From Peromyscus leucopus (taxonomy: Eukaryota; Chordata; Mammalia; Rodentia; Cricetidae): DNA of 64,000 bases. Below are positions 36,200 to 47,449 of this stretch, one piece after another (the first letter of the stretch is position 1; each line of letters starts with the position of its first letter). The notes under the pieces are model-generated. The model did not search any database and had not been told where the DNA came from. It was given only the letters and a program-made list of their open reading frames with translations. Location: positions 32,328,642-32,392,641 of the forward strand of contig NC_051072.1 in NCBI RefSeq assembly GCF_004664715.2. Direction: 5' to 3'. The translations under genes and the position numbers were made by a program.

Positions 36200-36230
36200 T
36201 AAGATTAAAAAATTTATTTGTGTGTGGGTT

Positions 36231-36273
<43 letters not shown>

Positions 36274-36472
36274 ATGCATGTGTGCACACATGAGCTTGCA
36301 GTAACACAAACTCAAGTATATGCAGGTACTGGGGGAGGCCAGAAGACAGTGTCAGATCCCCTGGAGCTAGAGTTACAGAATGTTGTGAGCCACCAGAGTG
36401 AGTGCTGGGAAGAGAACTCAAGTTGTCTGAAAGAGCAACAATCTTAACCAGCTAAGCCATCGCTCCAGCCCC
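36200..36472 (-). repeat. B3-type SINE
   Basis: The reverse strand begins 'ggggctggagcgatggctta' then 'gctggttaagattgttgc', a clear tRNA-type head; the TG tract at 36225-36272 is the expanded tail side. Confidence 0.85.
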
Positions 36473-36526
36473 AAAGATTTTAGTTTACTTTTATTTATTT
36501 AGGAAACTTACAACTTCCTGCCCCCT

Positions 36527-37053
36527 GACTTCCCTTCTGGACCAGAGGTGAGTATCCAGGCCCAACCCGGACCCCATTCCTGGGCACCAGCCACTCCGGG
36601 AACACCTGCCCAACTTGGCCCCAGGTTCTGGCCACCGGCAGATCCCTTCTAGCCCACCGGGAGGATCCCTTTTCCAAGCCCCCAGCAGCCCCTGCAATCT
36701 CCATGCCCTGCCCCGACACCCATCTGCCCGAGACCTCAGCCACTTCCTGAGACTTAGAGACCAGCCCCCAGCTCCCATCCTGCCCCGACTTCCCTTCTAG
36801 ACCAGAGGTGAGTATCCGGGCCCAACCCGGACCACATCCCTGGCACCAGCCACTCCAGGAACACCTGCCCAACTTGGCCCAGGTTCTGGCCACCGGGCAG
36901 ATCCCCTTCTAGCCCCACCAGGAGGGATTCCCTTTTCCAAGACCCCCCTGGCAGCCCCTGCAATCTCCATGCCCTGCCCCCACGCCCATCTGCCTGAGAC
37001 CCCAGCCACTTCCTGAGACTTAGAGACCGGCCCCCAGCTCCCATCCTGCTACC
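36527..37053 (+). promoter_or_regulatory. L1 5' UTR tandem monomers (promoter repeats)
   Basis: Two tandem units, 36527-36786 (260 bp) and 36787-37053 (267 bp), each starting 'gacttcccttctggaccaga' or a one-base variant. A third copy of the unit start at 37054 leads into the unique leader. Both units are GC-rich with CpGs, unlike the AT-rich surroundings. Mouse L1 promoters are also built of tandem monomers, each able to add promoter strength; by analogy these would carry the polymerase II promoter. Confidence 0.85.
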
Positions 37054-37225
37054 GACTTCCCTTCTGGACCAGAGACTTCCGGTCCAGATAAGAGCTTCCA
37101 TCCTGCCCTGGAGCTCCCATTTGGATAAGAGAACTCCCATCTGGATAAGAGAGAGAGACTTCCTGAATCTGTCAGCTCTTTCTGAAACAAGTACACTGAT
37201 AAGACCAAGAAGGAACCACAAGGAG

Positions 37226-38416
37226 ATGGGCAGACATCAAGGCAGAAGTACATACAACAAAATGAAGAGCAATATAGCATCACCAGAACCTAGCCCGCCT
37301 CCAACATCTAGACCTGAATATCAAAAATTGGAAGAAGCAGAAGAAAGTAGCCTTATGAGTAACATCATGAAGAAGGTAGAGGCTTGTGTAGAGGAAAAGA
37401 CAAGAAAATTGGAAGAACACTGTAAACAACTAGAGGAAAGGGCAAACAAATTAGAAGAAAACAATAAAGTCCTGCAAGAAAACAATAAAGTCCTGCAAGA
37501 AAACAATAAAGTACAGGAAGAAAACAATAAAGTACAGGAAGAAAACAATAAAGTACTGGAAGAAAACAATAAAGTACTGAAAGAAAATCATGAAAAAGCA
37601 ATGAAACAAATAAAGGAAACAGTCCAAGACCGGAAAAGGGAAATTGAAAAAATAAAGAAGACACAAACAGGGAATGCTGGAAATAGAAAACCTGAGTAAA
37701 AGATCGGGAACTTCAGATGCAAGTATAACCAACAGAATGCAAGAGATGGAAGAGAGGATCTCTGGCATTGAAGATACAGTAGAAGAAATAGTTTCATCAG
37801 TCGAAGGAAACACTAAAGCCAACAAAGTCATGAACAAAATGTCCAAGAAATTTGGGACACCATGAAAAGACCAAACCTACGAATTATAGGGATAGAAGAA
37901 GGTGAAGAATACCAACTCAAAGGCACAGAAAATATATTCAACAAAATTATAGAAGAAAACTTTCCCAACTTAAAGGAGGAAATGTCTATGAAGATACAAG
38001 AAGCCCATAGAACACCAAACAGACTAGACCCCCCCAAAAAGTCCCCTCGACACATAATAATTAAACAACTAAATGTACAGAATAAAGAAAGAATATTAAG
38101 AGCAGCAAAGGAAAAAGGCCAAGTGACCTATAAAGGTAAACCCATCAGAATAACACCCGATTTCTCAATGGAGACTTGGAAAGCCAGAAGGACCTGGACA
38201 GATGTAATGCAGACACTAAGAGACCATGGATGTCAGCCCAGACTAATATACCCAGCAAAACTTTCAATCATCATAGACGGAAGGAACAAGACATTCGAAG
38301 ACAAAGCCAGATTTAAACAATACCTATCCACAAACCCAGCCCTACAGAAAGCACTAGAAGGAAAATGCCAACCGAAGGAAGTCAGATACACACTTGAAAA
38401 CACAGGCAATAGATAA
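37226..38416 (+). pseudogene. L1 ORF1 (RNA-binding chaperone), frameshifted
   Basis: ORF1p is the trimeric RNA-binding protein of the L1 particle. The start is set at the ATG at 37226, in frame with an upstream ATG at 37121 that I judge to lie in the leader. Frame one (to 37699) holds a basic amino end and a long coiled coil rich in Leu-Glu-Glu. Frame two (about 37674-37865) continues the coil, with 'MQEMEERISGIEDTVEE'. Frame three (37862-38416) holds the RRM and carboxy domains, with 'RPNLRIIGIEE', 'NIFNKIIEENFPNLK' and 'RPRLIYPAKLSI'-like blocks. At least two frameshifts, near 37.68 kb and 37.85 kb, break it. The heptad minisatellite at 37457-37582 lies in the coil. Confidence 0.93.
37457..37582 (+). 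repeat. 21-bp minisatellite coding ORF1 heptads
   Basis: Six perfect-length 21-bp units (37457, 37478, 37499, 37520, 37541, 37562) and a decayed seventh at 37583. Each encodes seven residues, Glu-Asn-Asn-Lys-Val followed by Leu/Gln and Gln/Glu/Lys. One unit equals one coiled-coil heptad, so gain or loss keeps both the reading frame and the coil register. Units come in near-identical pairs (1-2, 3-4, 5-6), suggesting stepwise doubling. Confidence 0.95.
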
Positions 38417-41400
38417 AGCCATAACAGTAAACCCCAAAGAAGAGAAGTACACACACACTACCACCAAAAATAACAGGGATGAACAATCACTGGTCGTTAA
38501 TATCCTTAATATCAACGGACTTAATTCACCTATAAAAAGACATAGGCTTACAGAATGGATACGAAAGCAGGACCCATCTTTCTACTGCATACAAGAAACA
38601 CATCTCAAATTCAAAGACAGACACTACTTAAGAATAAAAGACTGGGAAAAGACTGTCCAATCAAATGGTCTTAAGAAACAAGCGGATGTAGCCATCCTGA
38701 TATCCAACAAAATAGACTTCAAACTAAAATCAATCAAAAGAGATCAAGAAGGACATTACATCCTCATCACAGGAAGATCCACCAAGATGAAGTTTCAATT
38801 CTGAACATTTATGCCCCAAACACAAGGGCACCCACATATGTAAAAGAAGCATTACTAAAGCTTAAACCACATATAAAACCCCACACATTAATAGTGGGAG
38901 ATCTCAACACCCCACTTTCACCACTGGACAGATCTCCCAAATCAAAACTTAACAGAGAAATAAAGGACTTAACTGATGTCATGACCCAATTGGACCTAAT
39001 AGATATCTACAAAACATTCCATCCTAACAAAAAAGAATATACCTTCTTCTCAGCACCCCATGGAACTTTCTCTAAAATCGACCACATACTTGGCCACAAA
39101 GCAAATCTCAACAGATACAAAACAATTAGAATAACCTCCTGTGTTCTATCAGACCACCATGGTTTAAAGTTAGATTTCAACAACAACAAAAACTACAGAA
39201 AACCTACAATCTCATGGAAACTGAATAATGCTCAACTGAATCACCAATGGGTTAAGGAAGAAATAAAGAAAGAAATTAAAGACTTCTAGAGATCAATGAA
39301 AATGAAGACACCACATACCCAAACTTATGGGACACTATGAAAGCAGTGCTAAGAGGGAAATTCATAGCACTAAATGCCCACATAAAAAGTTGGAGAAATC
39401 TCACACTAGTGACTTAACAGCACACCTGAAAGCTCTAGAACAAGAAGAAGCAAAGTCTCCCAGGAAGAATAGACGCCAGGAAATTATCAAAGTGAGAGGT
39501 GAAATTAATAAATTAGAAACAAAGAGAATAATACAAAAAATTAATGAAACAAAGAGTTGGTTCTTTGAGAAAATCAACAAGATAGACAAGCCCTTATCCA
39601 AACTAACCAAAAGACAGAGAGAGAGAGAATCCAAATCAACAAAATCAGAAATGAAAGGGGGACATAACAATAGACATTGAGGAAATCCAGAGAATTATAA
39701 GGTCATATTTCAAAAACCTCTACTCCACAAAACTGGAAAACCTAAAAGAAATGGACATTTTTTCTGGATAGGTACCACATACCTAAGTTGAATCAAGACC
39801 AGATAAACTATTTAAATAGTCCAATAACCGCTAAGGAAATAGAAACAGTCATTAAAAGTCTCCCAACCAAAAAAAAGCCCAGGACCAGATGGTTTCAGCG
39901 CAGAATTCTACCAGATCTTCAAAGAAGAGTTAATACCAATACTCTCTAAATTGTTCCACATAATAGAAACAGAAGGAACATTACCAAACTCCTTCTATGA
40001 GGCTACAATTACCCTGATTCCTAAACCAAACAAGGATGCAACAAAGAAAGAGAACTACAGACCGATCTCCCTCATGAACATTGATGCAAAAATACTCAAT
40101 AAAATACTGGCAAACAGACTCCAAGAACACATCAGAACAATTATCCACCATGATCAAGTAGGCTTCATCCCAGGGATGCAAGGGTGGTTCAACATATGAA
40201 AGTCCATCAATGTAATACACCATATAAACAAACTCAAAGAAAAAAACACATGATCATCTCACTAGATGCAGAAAAGGCATTTGACAAAGTCCAACACCCC
40301 TTCATGATAAAAGTCTTAGATCGATCAGGAATACAGGGAACATACCTAAACATAATAAAGGCAATTTACAGCAAGCCAACAGCCAACATCAAATTAAATG
40401 GAGAGAAACTCAAAGCAATTCCACTAAAATCAGGAATGAGGCAAGGCTGTCCACTCTCCCCATACTTATTCAATATAGTACTTGAAGTTCTAGCCAGAAC
40501 AATAATACAACATAAGGAGATTAAGGGGATACAAATTGGAAAGTAAGAAGTCAAGCTTTCCCTATTTGCAGATGACATGATAGTATACTTGAGTGACCCC
40601 AAAGATTCCACCCAGGAACTGATAAAGCTTATAAACACCTTCAGCAACATAGCAGGATACAAGATCAACTCAAAAAAATCAGTAGCCCTCCTATATACAA
40701 TGGACAAAGAAGCTGAGAAGGCAATTAGAGATACATCACCCTTAACAATAGCCAAAAATGACATAAAGTACCTTGGGGTAACACTAACCAAGCAAGTGAA
40801 GGACCTATATGACAGGAACTTTAAGTCCCTGAAAAAAGAAATTGAAGAAGATGTCAGAAAATGGAAAGATCTCCCATGCTCATGGATAGGCAGGGTTAAC
40901 ATAGTAAAAATGGCAATCTTACCAAAAGCAATCTACAGATTCAATGCAATCCCCATCAAAATACCAACACAATTCTTCACAGACCTGGAAAGAATAATAC
41001 TCAACTTCATATGGAAAAAAAAAAAACCCAGGATAGCCAAAAGAATCCTGTACAATAAAACAACCTCTGGAGGCATCACAATCCCTGACTTCAAGCTCTA
41101 CTATAGAGCTACAGTAATAAAAACAGCTTGGTATTGGCATAAAAACCGACATGTGGATCAATGGAATCGAATTGAAGACCCTGACATTAACCCACACACC
41201 TATGAACATATAATTTTTGACAAAGAAGCCAAAAGTGTACAATGGAAAAAAGAAAGCATCTTCAACAAATGGTACTGGCATAACTGGATATCAACGTGTA
41301 GAAGGCTGCAAATAGATCCATATCTGTCACCGTGCACAAAACTTAAGTCCAAGTGGATCAAGGACCTCAACATAAATCCAGCTACTCTGAACCTGCTAGA

Positions 41401-42375
41401 AGAGAAAGTAGGAAGTAGTCTTGAACGAATGGGCATAGGAGATCACTTCCTAAATATAACACCAGTAGCACAGACACTGAGACAAACAATCAATCAATGG
41501 GACCTCTTGAAACTGAGAAGCTTTTGTAGAGCAAAGGATACGGTCAACAAGGCAAAGCGACAGCCTACAGAATGGGAAAAGTTCTTCACCAACCCCACAT
41601 GTGACAGAGGACTCATATTCAGAATATATAAGGAACTCAAGAAATTAGACATCAAAACGACCAACAGTCCAATTGAGAAATGGGCTTTAGAACTAAACAG
41701 AGAATTCTCAACAGAGGAAACTCAAATGGCTGAAGACATTTAAGGAATTGCTCAACATCCCTAATCATCAGGGAAATGCAAATCAAAACAACTCTGAGAT
41801 ATCACCTTATGCCTGTCAGAATGGCTAAGATCAAAAACACTGAAGACACTTTATGCTGGAGAGGATGTGGAACTAGGGGAACTCTCCTCCACTGCTGGTG
41901 GGAATGCAAGCTTGTACAACCACTTTGGAAATCAATATGGCGCTTTCTTAGAAAATTGGGAATCAATCTCCCCCAAGATCCAGCTATACCACTCCTGGGC
42001 ATATACTCAAGAAATGATCAATCATACCACAAGAGCACTTGCTCAGCTATGTTCATATCAGCACTGTTTGTAATAGCCAAAACCTGGAAACAACCTAGAT
42101 GCCCTTCAACTGAAGAATGGATAAATAAATTGCAGCACATATACACAATGGAATACTACTCAGCAGAGAAAAACAATGACATCATGAGGTTTGCAGGCAA
42201 ATGGATGGATCTAGAAAAAATCATCCTGAGTGAGGTATCCCAGACTCAGAAAGACAAATATGGTATGCACTCACTCATAGGAAGATGCCAGATGTGGCAT
42301 CTCACATCACCAGTGAGGCTACCTGGAAAACGGGACCGCAAGAAAGACACAGAGAAATGGATGAGATCTACATGA
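38394..42375 (+). pseudogene. L1 ORF2 (endonuclease and reverse transcriptase), multiply broken
   Basis: ORF2p nicks target DNA and copies L1 RNA at the nick. The exact start is unclear, and conserved text begins near 38478. Endonuclease motifs are all visible but split over frames: [22 protein letters not shown] (about 38900), SKIDHILG and SDHHGL. Reverse transcriptase blocks follow: [33 protein letters not shown], and the catalytic FADD at 40565-40576. A carboxy Cys-rich motif (C-x3-C-x7-H-x4-C) lies at 41854-41907. Frameshifts occur near 38.79, 39.29, 39.37, 39.65, 39.76, 39.87, 40.24 and 41.74 kb, with in-frame stops at 40197 (TGA) and 40544 (TAA). The longest surviving piece is 388 codons (40577-41743). 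The usual stop is lost and the frame runs to 42375. Confidence 0.95.
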
Positions 42376-43211
42376 ACAGCCTGGACATGAGTGGGAGCAA
42401 TGAAGGGCGAGGGTCGAGGGAAAGAGAGCCGGAGATCCTAGCTGGATCAAGAAAAGAGAGGGAGAACAAGGAATAGGAGACCATGGTAAATGAAGACCAC
42501 ATGAGAAAAGGAAGAAACAAAGATCTAAAGAGGCCCACAGAAATCCACAAAGATATCACCACAAAAGACTGCTGGCAATGGTCGAGAGACAGCTGGGACT
42601 GACCTACTCTGGTGATGGGATGGCCAAACACCCTAATAGTTGTGCCATAAACCCCATCCAAGGACTGAGGAATCTGGATGCAGACATCCACGGCTAGGCC
42701 CCTGGTGGAGCGCTGGGAGTCTAATTAGTGAGAAAGAGGAGGGTTTATATGAGCGAGAATTGTTGAAACCAAGGTTGGATAAAGCACAGGGACAAATAAC
42801 CAAATGAATGGAAACACATGAACTATGAACCAAAGGCTGAGGGGCCCCCAACTGATCAGGCCCTCTGAATAGGTGAGACAGTTGATTGGCTTGATCTGTT
42901 TGGGAGGCATCTAGGCAGTGGTACCAGGTCCTGGGCTCATTGCATGAGTTAGCTGTTTGAAACCTGGGACTTATGTAGTGACGCTTGGCTCAGTCTGGGA
43001 GGAGGGGACTGGACCTGCCTGGACTGAGTCTATCAGGTCGATCCCAGTCCTTGGGGGAGACCTTGATCTAGAGGAGGTGGGAATGGGGGGTGTGCTGGGG
43101 GGAAGGGGAGGGGGCAGGAAGGGAGAGAACAAGGGAATCTGTGGCTATTATGTAGAACTGAATAGTATTGTAAAATAAAAAAAAAATAAAGAGGAAAAAC
43201 AGTGAAAAAAA
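42376..43211 (+). other. L1 3' UTR, G-rich tract and tail
   Basis: The non-coding 3' UTR contains a run of G-blocks at 43084-43133 ('gggggg', 'gggggg', 'gggg', 'ggggg', 'ggg'), the conserved polypurine/quadruplex-prone feature of mammalian L1 3' UTRs. It ends in 'gtaaaataaaaaaaaaataa' and an A-rich tail with two AATAAA-like signals. Confidence 0.88.
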
Positions 43212-43225
43212 GAAACTTATAACTT

Positions 43226-44685
43226 ATTTATTTTACTTATGAAATATATATTACACATACAAAATCATTTTTGAAATTGGAAAAAACAAACTAGGAAAAT
43301 CTTCAAATTCCAGGGAAGAGGCAAACTTGTGGTTGGGAGTGCGATAGTTGTGGCCTGAAGAGGGACAAGGAAATCCAGTCAATAGAGGTGCCAGCACTCA
43401 GTGACTGAGTCTTAACTCTAGCCCAGGAAAGCACCAGGATATTCAAGAAACTGCAATTGCAGGGCCAGGAATCATGAAGCTTCCACATTTCTCAGGAAAA
43501 CTTGAGGCTGGAGAGAAAGTTTACAAGCTAATGTCAGACAGAGAGAAAAATGTCCTGTGAGAAACTTCACACTATGGCATTTTGCTTCAGTCTTGTGGGA
43601 ACCATTGTGGTACAGAAAGCACAAACAAAATAAACCCTGGAAACAAGGCAAGTCCACAGTCATCCAAATCAGGCAATGCAATTAGAGAGCTACTTGCTTG
43701 AAACTTCCCACCTCCACAATAAATGGCTGAAAATGGTGGAATAAGTTGTGTTCAACTAAGCAATTGTTAACCAAGTTAAAATAAGTAAAGTTCTAAACAT
43801 ACAAAGACCAGGAAATTTTTAGCATGGAAATACTGTCAATGAAAAAATGGAGCAAGAAGGTAGAATAAGAAAAGTTATGTATCTCGTATACACTCTGCAG
43901 GAGGGAAAATGTACAGATTTGGGGAGAACGTTTAAAGAGAAAAGGAAAAGACACAAAATAGCATGGCAAGAATAAGTAAAACTGCATCAACAATTATAAT
44001 AAGATGAATACATAAGCTCAACGAAAAAGAGATAGTAAATGGATCTTTCAAGCTCCAGTTTGATCTGGTTCACAGTAAAGGCCAAAATCTGGAAACATCT
44101 GGAACAGGAAGAAAAAGATCACCAAGTGGTTGCCATCACTGATCAGCTAGGTAGCAGCTGAAGAACAAGAAAGGATTTAAAGAGATCATAGAAAGATTTG
44201 TAAAGGAGAAGCCAGAGTCTGTGTTGCTAATACTAATGTTTTGTTACTAAAATTTAATAATTTATATATGTATAAAACACAATCACTTTTGATATAAGAT
44301 TTTTAAATATTATGACATAATAGCAATAACAATGCTACAAGTGAAATATGCATTTACAAAAGCAACTTGATTTTCAGAATAGTGGCAAACGTGCGTGGTC
44401 TCAGACTAAACCGCTTCTAACCTGTTGCTGAGAAAATGACAAAATATCAGAGAAAGAAACAAAATATTTCAGAATAGGTAGAAAGATACAAGCCATTTTT
44501 ATTAACAGGAAATCCCCCAAACTATTACAACAATATATTATTATCAAGACATCAATGCCATTTTTACTGAAATTAATATTAAAGAGCAGATAGTGAACAT
44601 AGCCAAGATGATTCTATTGTAAATGTCAAGCCTTGTTATAGATACACTACCACAGCAGTATGACTGTGATGCTGAGGCATGCAGG
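43226..44685. other. Unassigned sequence
   Basis: No gene or repeat recognised with confidence. Several reverse frames (43303-43488, 43472-43681, 43793-43993) show no known domain. Confidence 0.4.
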
Positions 44686-44689
44686 GAGA

Positions 44690-45161
44690 TTGACTAAATA
44701 AGAGTCCAAGACCAGAGTGAAGAGTGTGCAGAACTTGTATAAAGGTAGAGACCCTTCCATGACAGAAGAGGGACAATTCAATGAACAGTGTTGGAACATG
44801 CTTTATATATGGGAAGGAGTAAATCTAAACTTCACATAAACTCACAAAATGAAATAAACTCAGATGAAGTCAATCTCAAAATATGGAAAGGAACTTTAAA
44901 AACATCAGAAGAAAAATTAGTCCAATTTGTGTTGCCAAGATGCTCACTGGAGCATGGTTGCGCTCCCAGTTATCAGGTCCTTAAAGAAAACTGAGTCCTT
45001 CCCCACCTCCACCCCCACCAGGAACCATCAATGTGAAGAACTATACTTCAGCATCTCTATGACAGTTTTTAGTTCTCTTCAATGGCTTCTTATCACAAAT
45101 TGGACTTGGTATAATTTTCTTTTGGGGGGGTGGGGTAGTCAGAGGAGGTCACAAAGGTGAA
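44690..45161 (+). mobile_element. Decayed L1 (ORF2 end and 3' UTR), left part
   Basis: 44750-44930 resembles ORF2 text around 'atcttcaacaaatggtgctgg', heavily diverged. 45050-45161 ('agttctcttcaatggcttct', 'ttctttt' then G-rich 'ggggtggggtagtcagagga') fits an L1 3' UTR just before its end. The matching 3' end lies at 47450-47536, beyond the LTR insertions. Confidence 0.5.
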
Positions 45162-45462
45162 TGTAGTGGGTAGCCATTCCAGCTTTGATCTGGAAGTTCC
45201 AACCCCCATTGAGGCTTTGGTACCTGTCACGCATACAAGGGCTGAGAGAGGACCCTGAAGACCCGAGATCTGGATGTGCTGGCTCTCTTGATTCCTAGAC
45301 CCTAGTCACTGGAGGTAGACCAAGCAGAGTTCTCCAGAGAACACTGTTGGACTTTGCTATACCTTTCCTAGACTCTACCCTATCCTTTCACTTGTAAGTT
45401 ACCCCACAAAATAAACCTCCCTTTTAACTATGTGGAGTAGCCTTAATAATTTCACTAATATC

Positions 45463-45480
45463 TGGCACCCAACGTGGGGC
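45463..45480 (+). promoter_or_regulatory. Primer-binding site, tRNA-Lys type
   Basis: Seventeen of 18 bases match the Lys-tRNA 3' end complement; one G-to-A change. Two bases follow the LTR end. Confidence 0.88.
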
Positions 45481-45783
45481 ACAAATGGATAGGTATAAGA
45501 TATTATGGTAGATTATTGTATATACTAGTAAACAAATTTAGTAAAATAGCAGCCTTAGATAATTTGCACTGTAATTTGCACTGTTGTGGATTCTTATATG
45601 TTGATATAAATGTAAACTATTTTTATATTCCTGTTTAAGATAATTTGCATATTGATACAAATACAGAACTATATTTGTTATTATGTATATATATTTCTAC
45701 TCTTATTTGAAATATTTGTATATTGATACAAATGTAAATTTATATCTGTCATACTATATATGTGTTCTACTTCTGTTTAGGAT

Positions 45784-45788
<5 letters not shown>

Positions 45789-45826
<38 letters not shown>
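45789..45826. repeat. (AT)n microsatellite
   Basis: About 18 AT units inside the family D interior. Confidence 0.95.
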
Positions 45827-45827
<1 letters not shown>

Positions 45828-47097
45828 ATTATTGTCATATTGCATATTGCACTATACATTCCTACCTCCATTATAAATATCTTGTGTATTGTCACAATTT
45901 TGAAGTCATCGTCCTTTACCGTACATTTACTTATAGACTGTTTACCTTGTTTACATGAAGCCTTGGTCCTTAGGTTATTTTGGTAGATAAGACTTATAGA
46001 TTTATAGTCATCTATGCTTGTCATCTCTATAGTTATGTTAGTTAGGTTATCCAGATTTACAGATACATAGGTCAGATGGACAGGTAATCTTCAAACACTT
46101 CATAGACCTAGAGAATATGACAGTTAAATAACCTAGAATTCTGTTGATGTGAGACACAATTGCTCCTGGCAGCACCAATTTGATCCCGAGAGAATGTTGG
46201 GCTTCTAAGACATTTCCATTTGGAAGTTTGTCTTCTTGGCAAAACAAAATGGCCTACTGGACAAAGAACTGCCCTTGTCTCAACTGCTGACAATACAAGT
46301 GCTGTCCTTCTGGACAAGCGGGACACAAGGAAAAGTGACTTCTGAACTCTGCCAAGACAGGTAAGATTGTCTTTCAAAATTCCTGCTTCTGAAAGTGGTC
46401 TGTCAGATACTCTAGGCCTATAGCCAATTTAAATATACCAACAGTGCTAAAAAAAAAAATAGGTGACTGTCCAGGCTGCCAGCTGTCTCTGTCTACTCTT
46501 AACAAGATTCCCGAAAGTTGCTTGCATCCTTCTCCCGTTTCTCAGGTACTAGTATATCCTTCTGGGGTCTTTGATGTGGTTGAAGACTAGATAGTTATAA
46601 CTTCCTCAGGTATGATAAAAGATGGGTTAGATATAAAACCTTAGACTCACAAATATAAGATAGATAGGATATCTTCTTTAATATTTTAACTGTAATTCTT
46701 GCTTGATAATTGTTTTGTTATATGTAATTTTACTATGTTAAACTTAAAACCTTCCTTTTTGAAAAAAAAAGAAAAAGGGAAAGTGTAGTGGGTAGCCATT
46801 CCAGCTTGGATCTGGAAGTTCCAACCCCCATTGAGACTCTGGCAACTGTCACGCCTATGAGGCAGTGCCAGGGGAGGCGCCTGGAGACCCGAGAGATGGA
46901 TGGGCCAGTGCTCTCTCTGTGCCAGGACCCTGAACAGTGAAGATGGACTGTGCAGAGCTCCGGAGAACACCGCTGGATTGTGATACACCTTCCCCAGACC
47001 CTGCAACCTACCTTTCACTTAATTTGTGAGTTATGCCATTAAATAAATATCCTTTTAACTATGTGGAGTGGCCAAAATAATTTCTCCAATAGGGAAG

Positions 47098-47449
47098 TGC
47101 TGTGGGTGACTGATTGACAAATAAAACACTGATTGGCCAGTAGCCAGGCAGGAAGTATAGGCGGGACTAACAGAGAGGAGAATTGAGAAAACAGGAAGGC
47201 GGAGAGGAGGAGATGCCAGCCTGTCATCCAGGGAGTATCATGTACAGGCAGCAGGTAAAGCCACAGAACACGTGGCGACATATTGATGAACAGAAATGGG
47301 TTGAGTATTAAAGCAAGAACTAGACAATGGTAGGCCTGAGCTAATGGCTGAGAAGTTAAAATACTATAAGCGTCTGTATGTTTATTTTATAAGTGGGCTA
47401 TGGGACTGCCAGGGCTTGGCGGGAACTGGAGAGAAAAACTCTAGCTACA
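47098..47449 (+). mobile_element. Solo LTR of family A abutting the family D element
   Basis: Starts TGCTGTGGGTGACTG and ends CTCTAGCTACA, with 'gattggccagtagccaggca' shared with the 3727 and 19503 LTRs but with deletions and many changes. Flanking 6-mers GGGAAG (47092-47097) and GGTAAG (47450-47455) agree at five of six. It starts only six bases after the family D 3' LTR. The GGGAAG could instead be the end of a family A polypurine tract, which has the same sequence. Confidence 0.8.

Larger units (their letters stand above)
36517..43211 (+). mobile_element. Structurally full-length L1 retrotransposon, inactivated
   Basis: A 6.7-kb L1 bounded by a 14-bp target duplication: GAAACTTACAACTT at 36503-36516 and GAAACTTATAACTT at 43212-43225. 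The order is two GC-rich 5' UTR monomers, a short unique leader, ORF1, ORF2, a 3' UTR with a G-rich polypurine block and an A-rich tail. ORF1 has at least two frameshifts, and ORF2 has about eight frameshifts and two in-frame stops, so it cannot move on its own. Structural completeness and a duplication with a single mismatch indicate a medium-aged insertion. It went in just beside the B3 SINE at 36200-36472. Confidence 0.96.
45162..47091 (+). mobile_element. Old two-LTR ERVK-like element (family D)
   Basis: 5' LTR 45162-45460 and 3' LTR 46784-47091 both start TGTAGTGGGTAGCCATTCC and end near '(c)taata/ccaata'. By eye they differ at roughly one base in five, so the insertion is old or the pair is mosaic. 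A primer site at 45463-45480, tggcacccaacgtggggc, matches the tRNA-Lys type at 17 of 18. A polypurine tract (46761-46783) precedes the 3' LTR. The 1.3-kb interior has no retroviral gene motif I can see. It contains a degenerate repeat of 'ttgatacaaatg' blocks at 45601, 45652 and 45723 and an AT microsatellite. Confidence 0.85.

Noticed and set aside
37321..37846. Reverse-strand frames of 82-131 codons opposite L1 ORF1
   Set aside because: They are mirror frames of the 21-bp ORF1 repeat, giving a repetitive hydrophobic peptide; no sign of a real gene.
40366..40902. 178-codon reverse frame opposite L1 ORF2
   Set aside because: Shadow of the reverse transcriptase region; no conserved motif of its own.
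45762..46024. Frames with Tyr-Ile repeats on both strands
   Set aside because: They are translations of the AT microsatellite inside the family D element.
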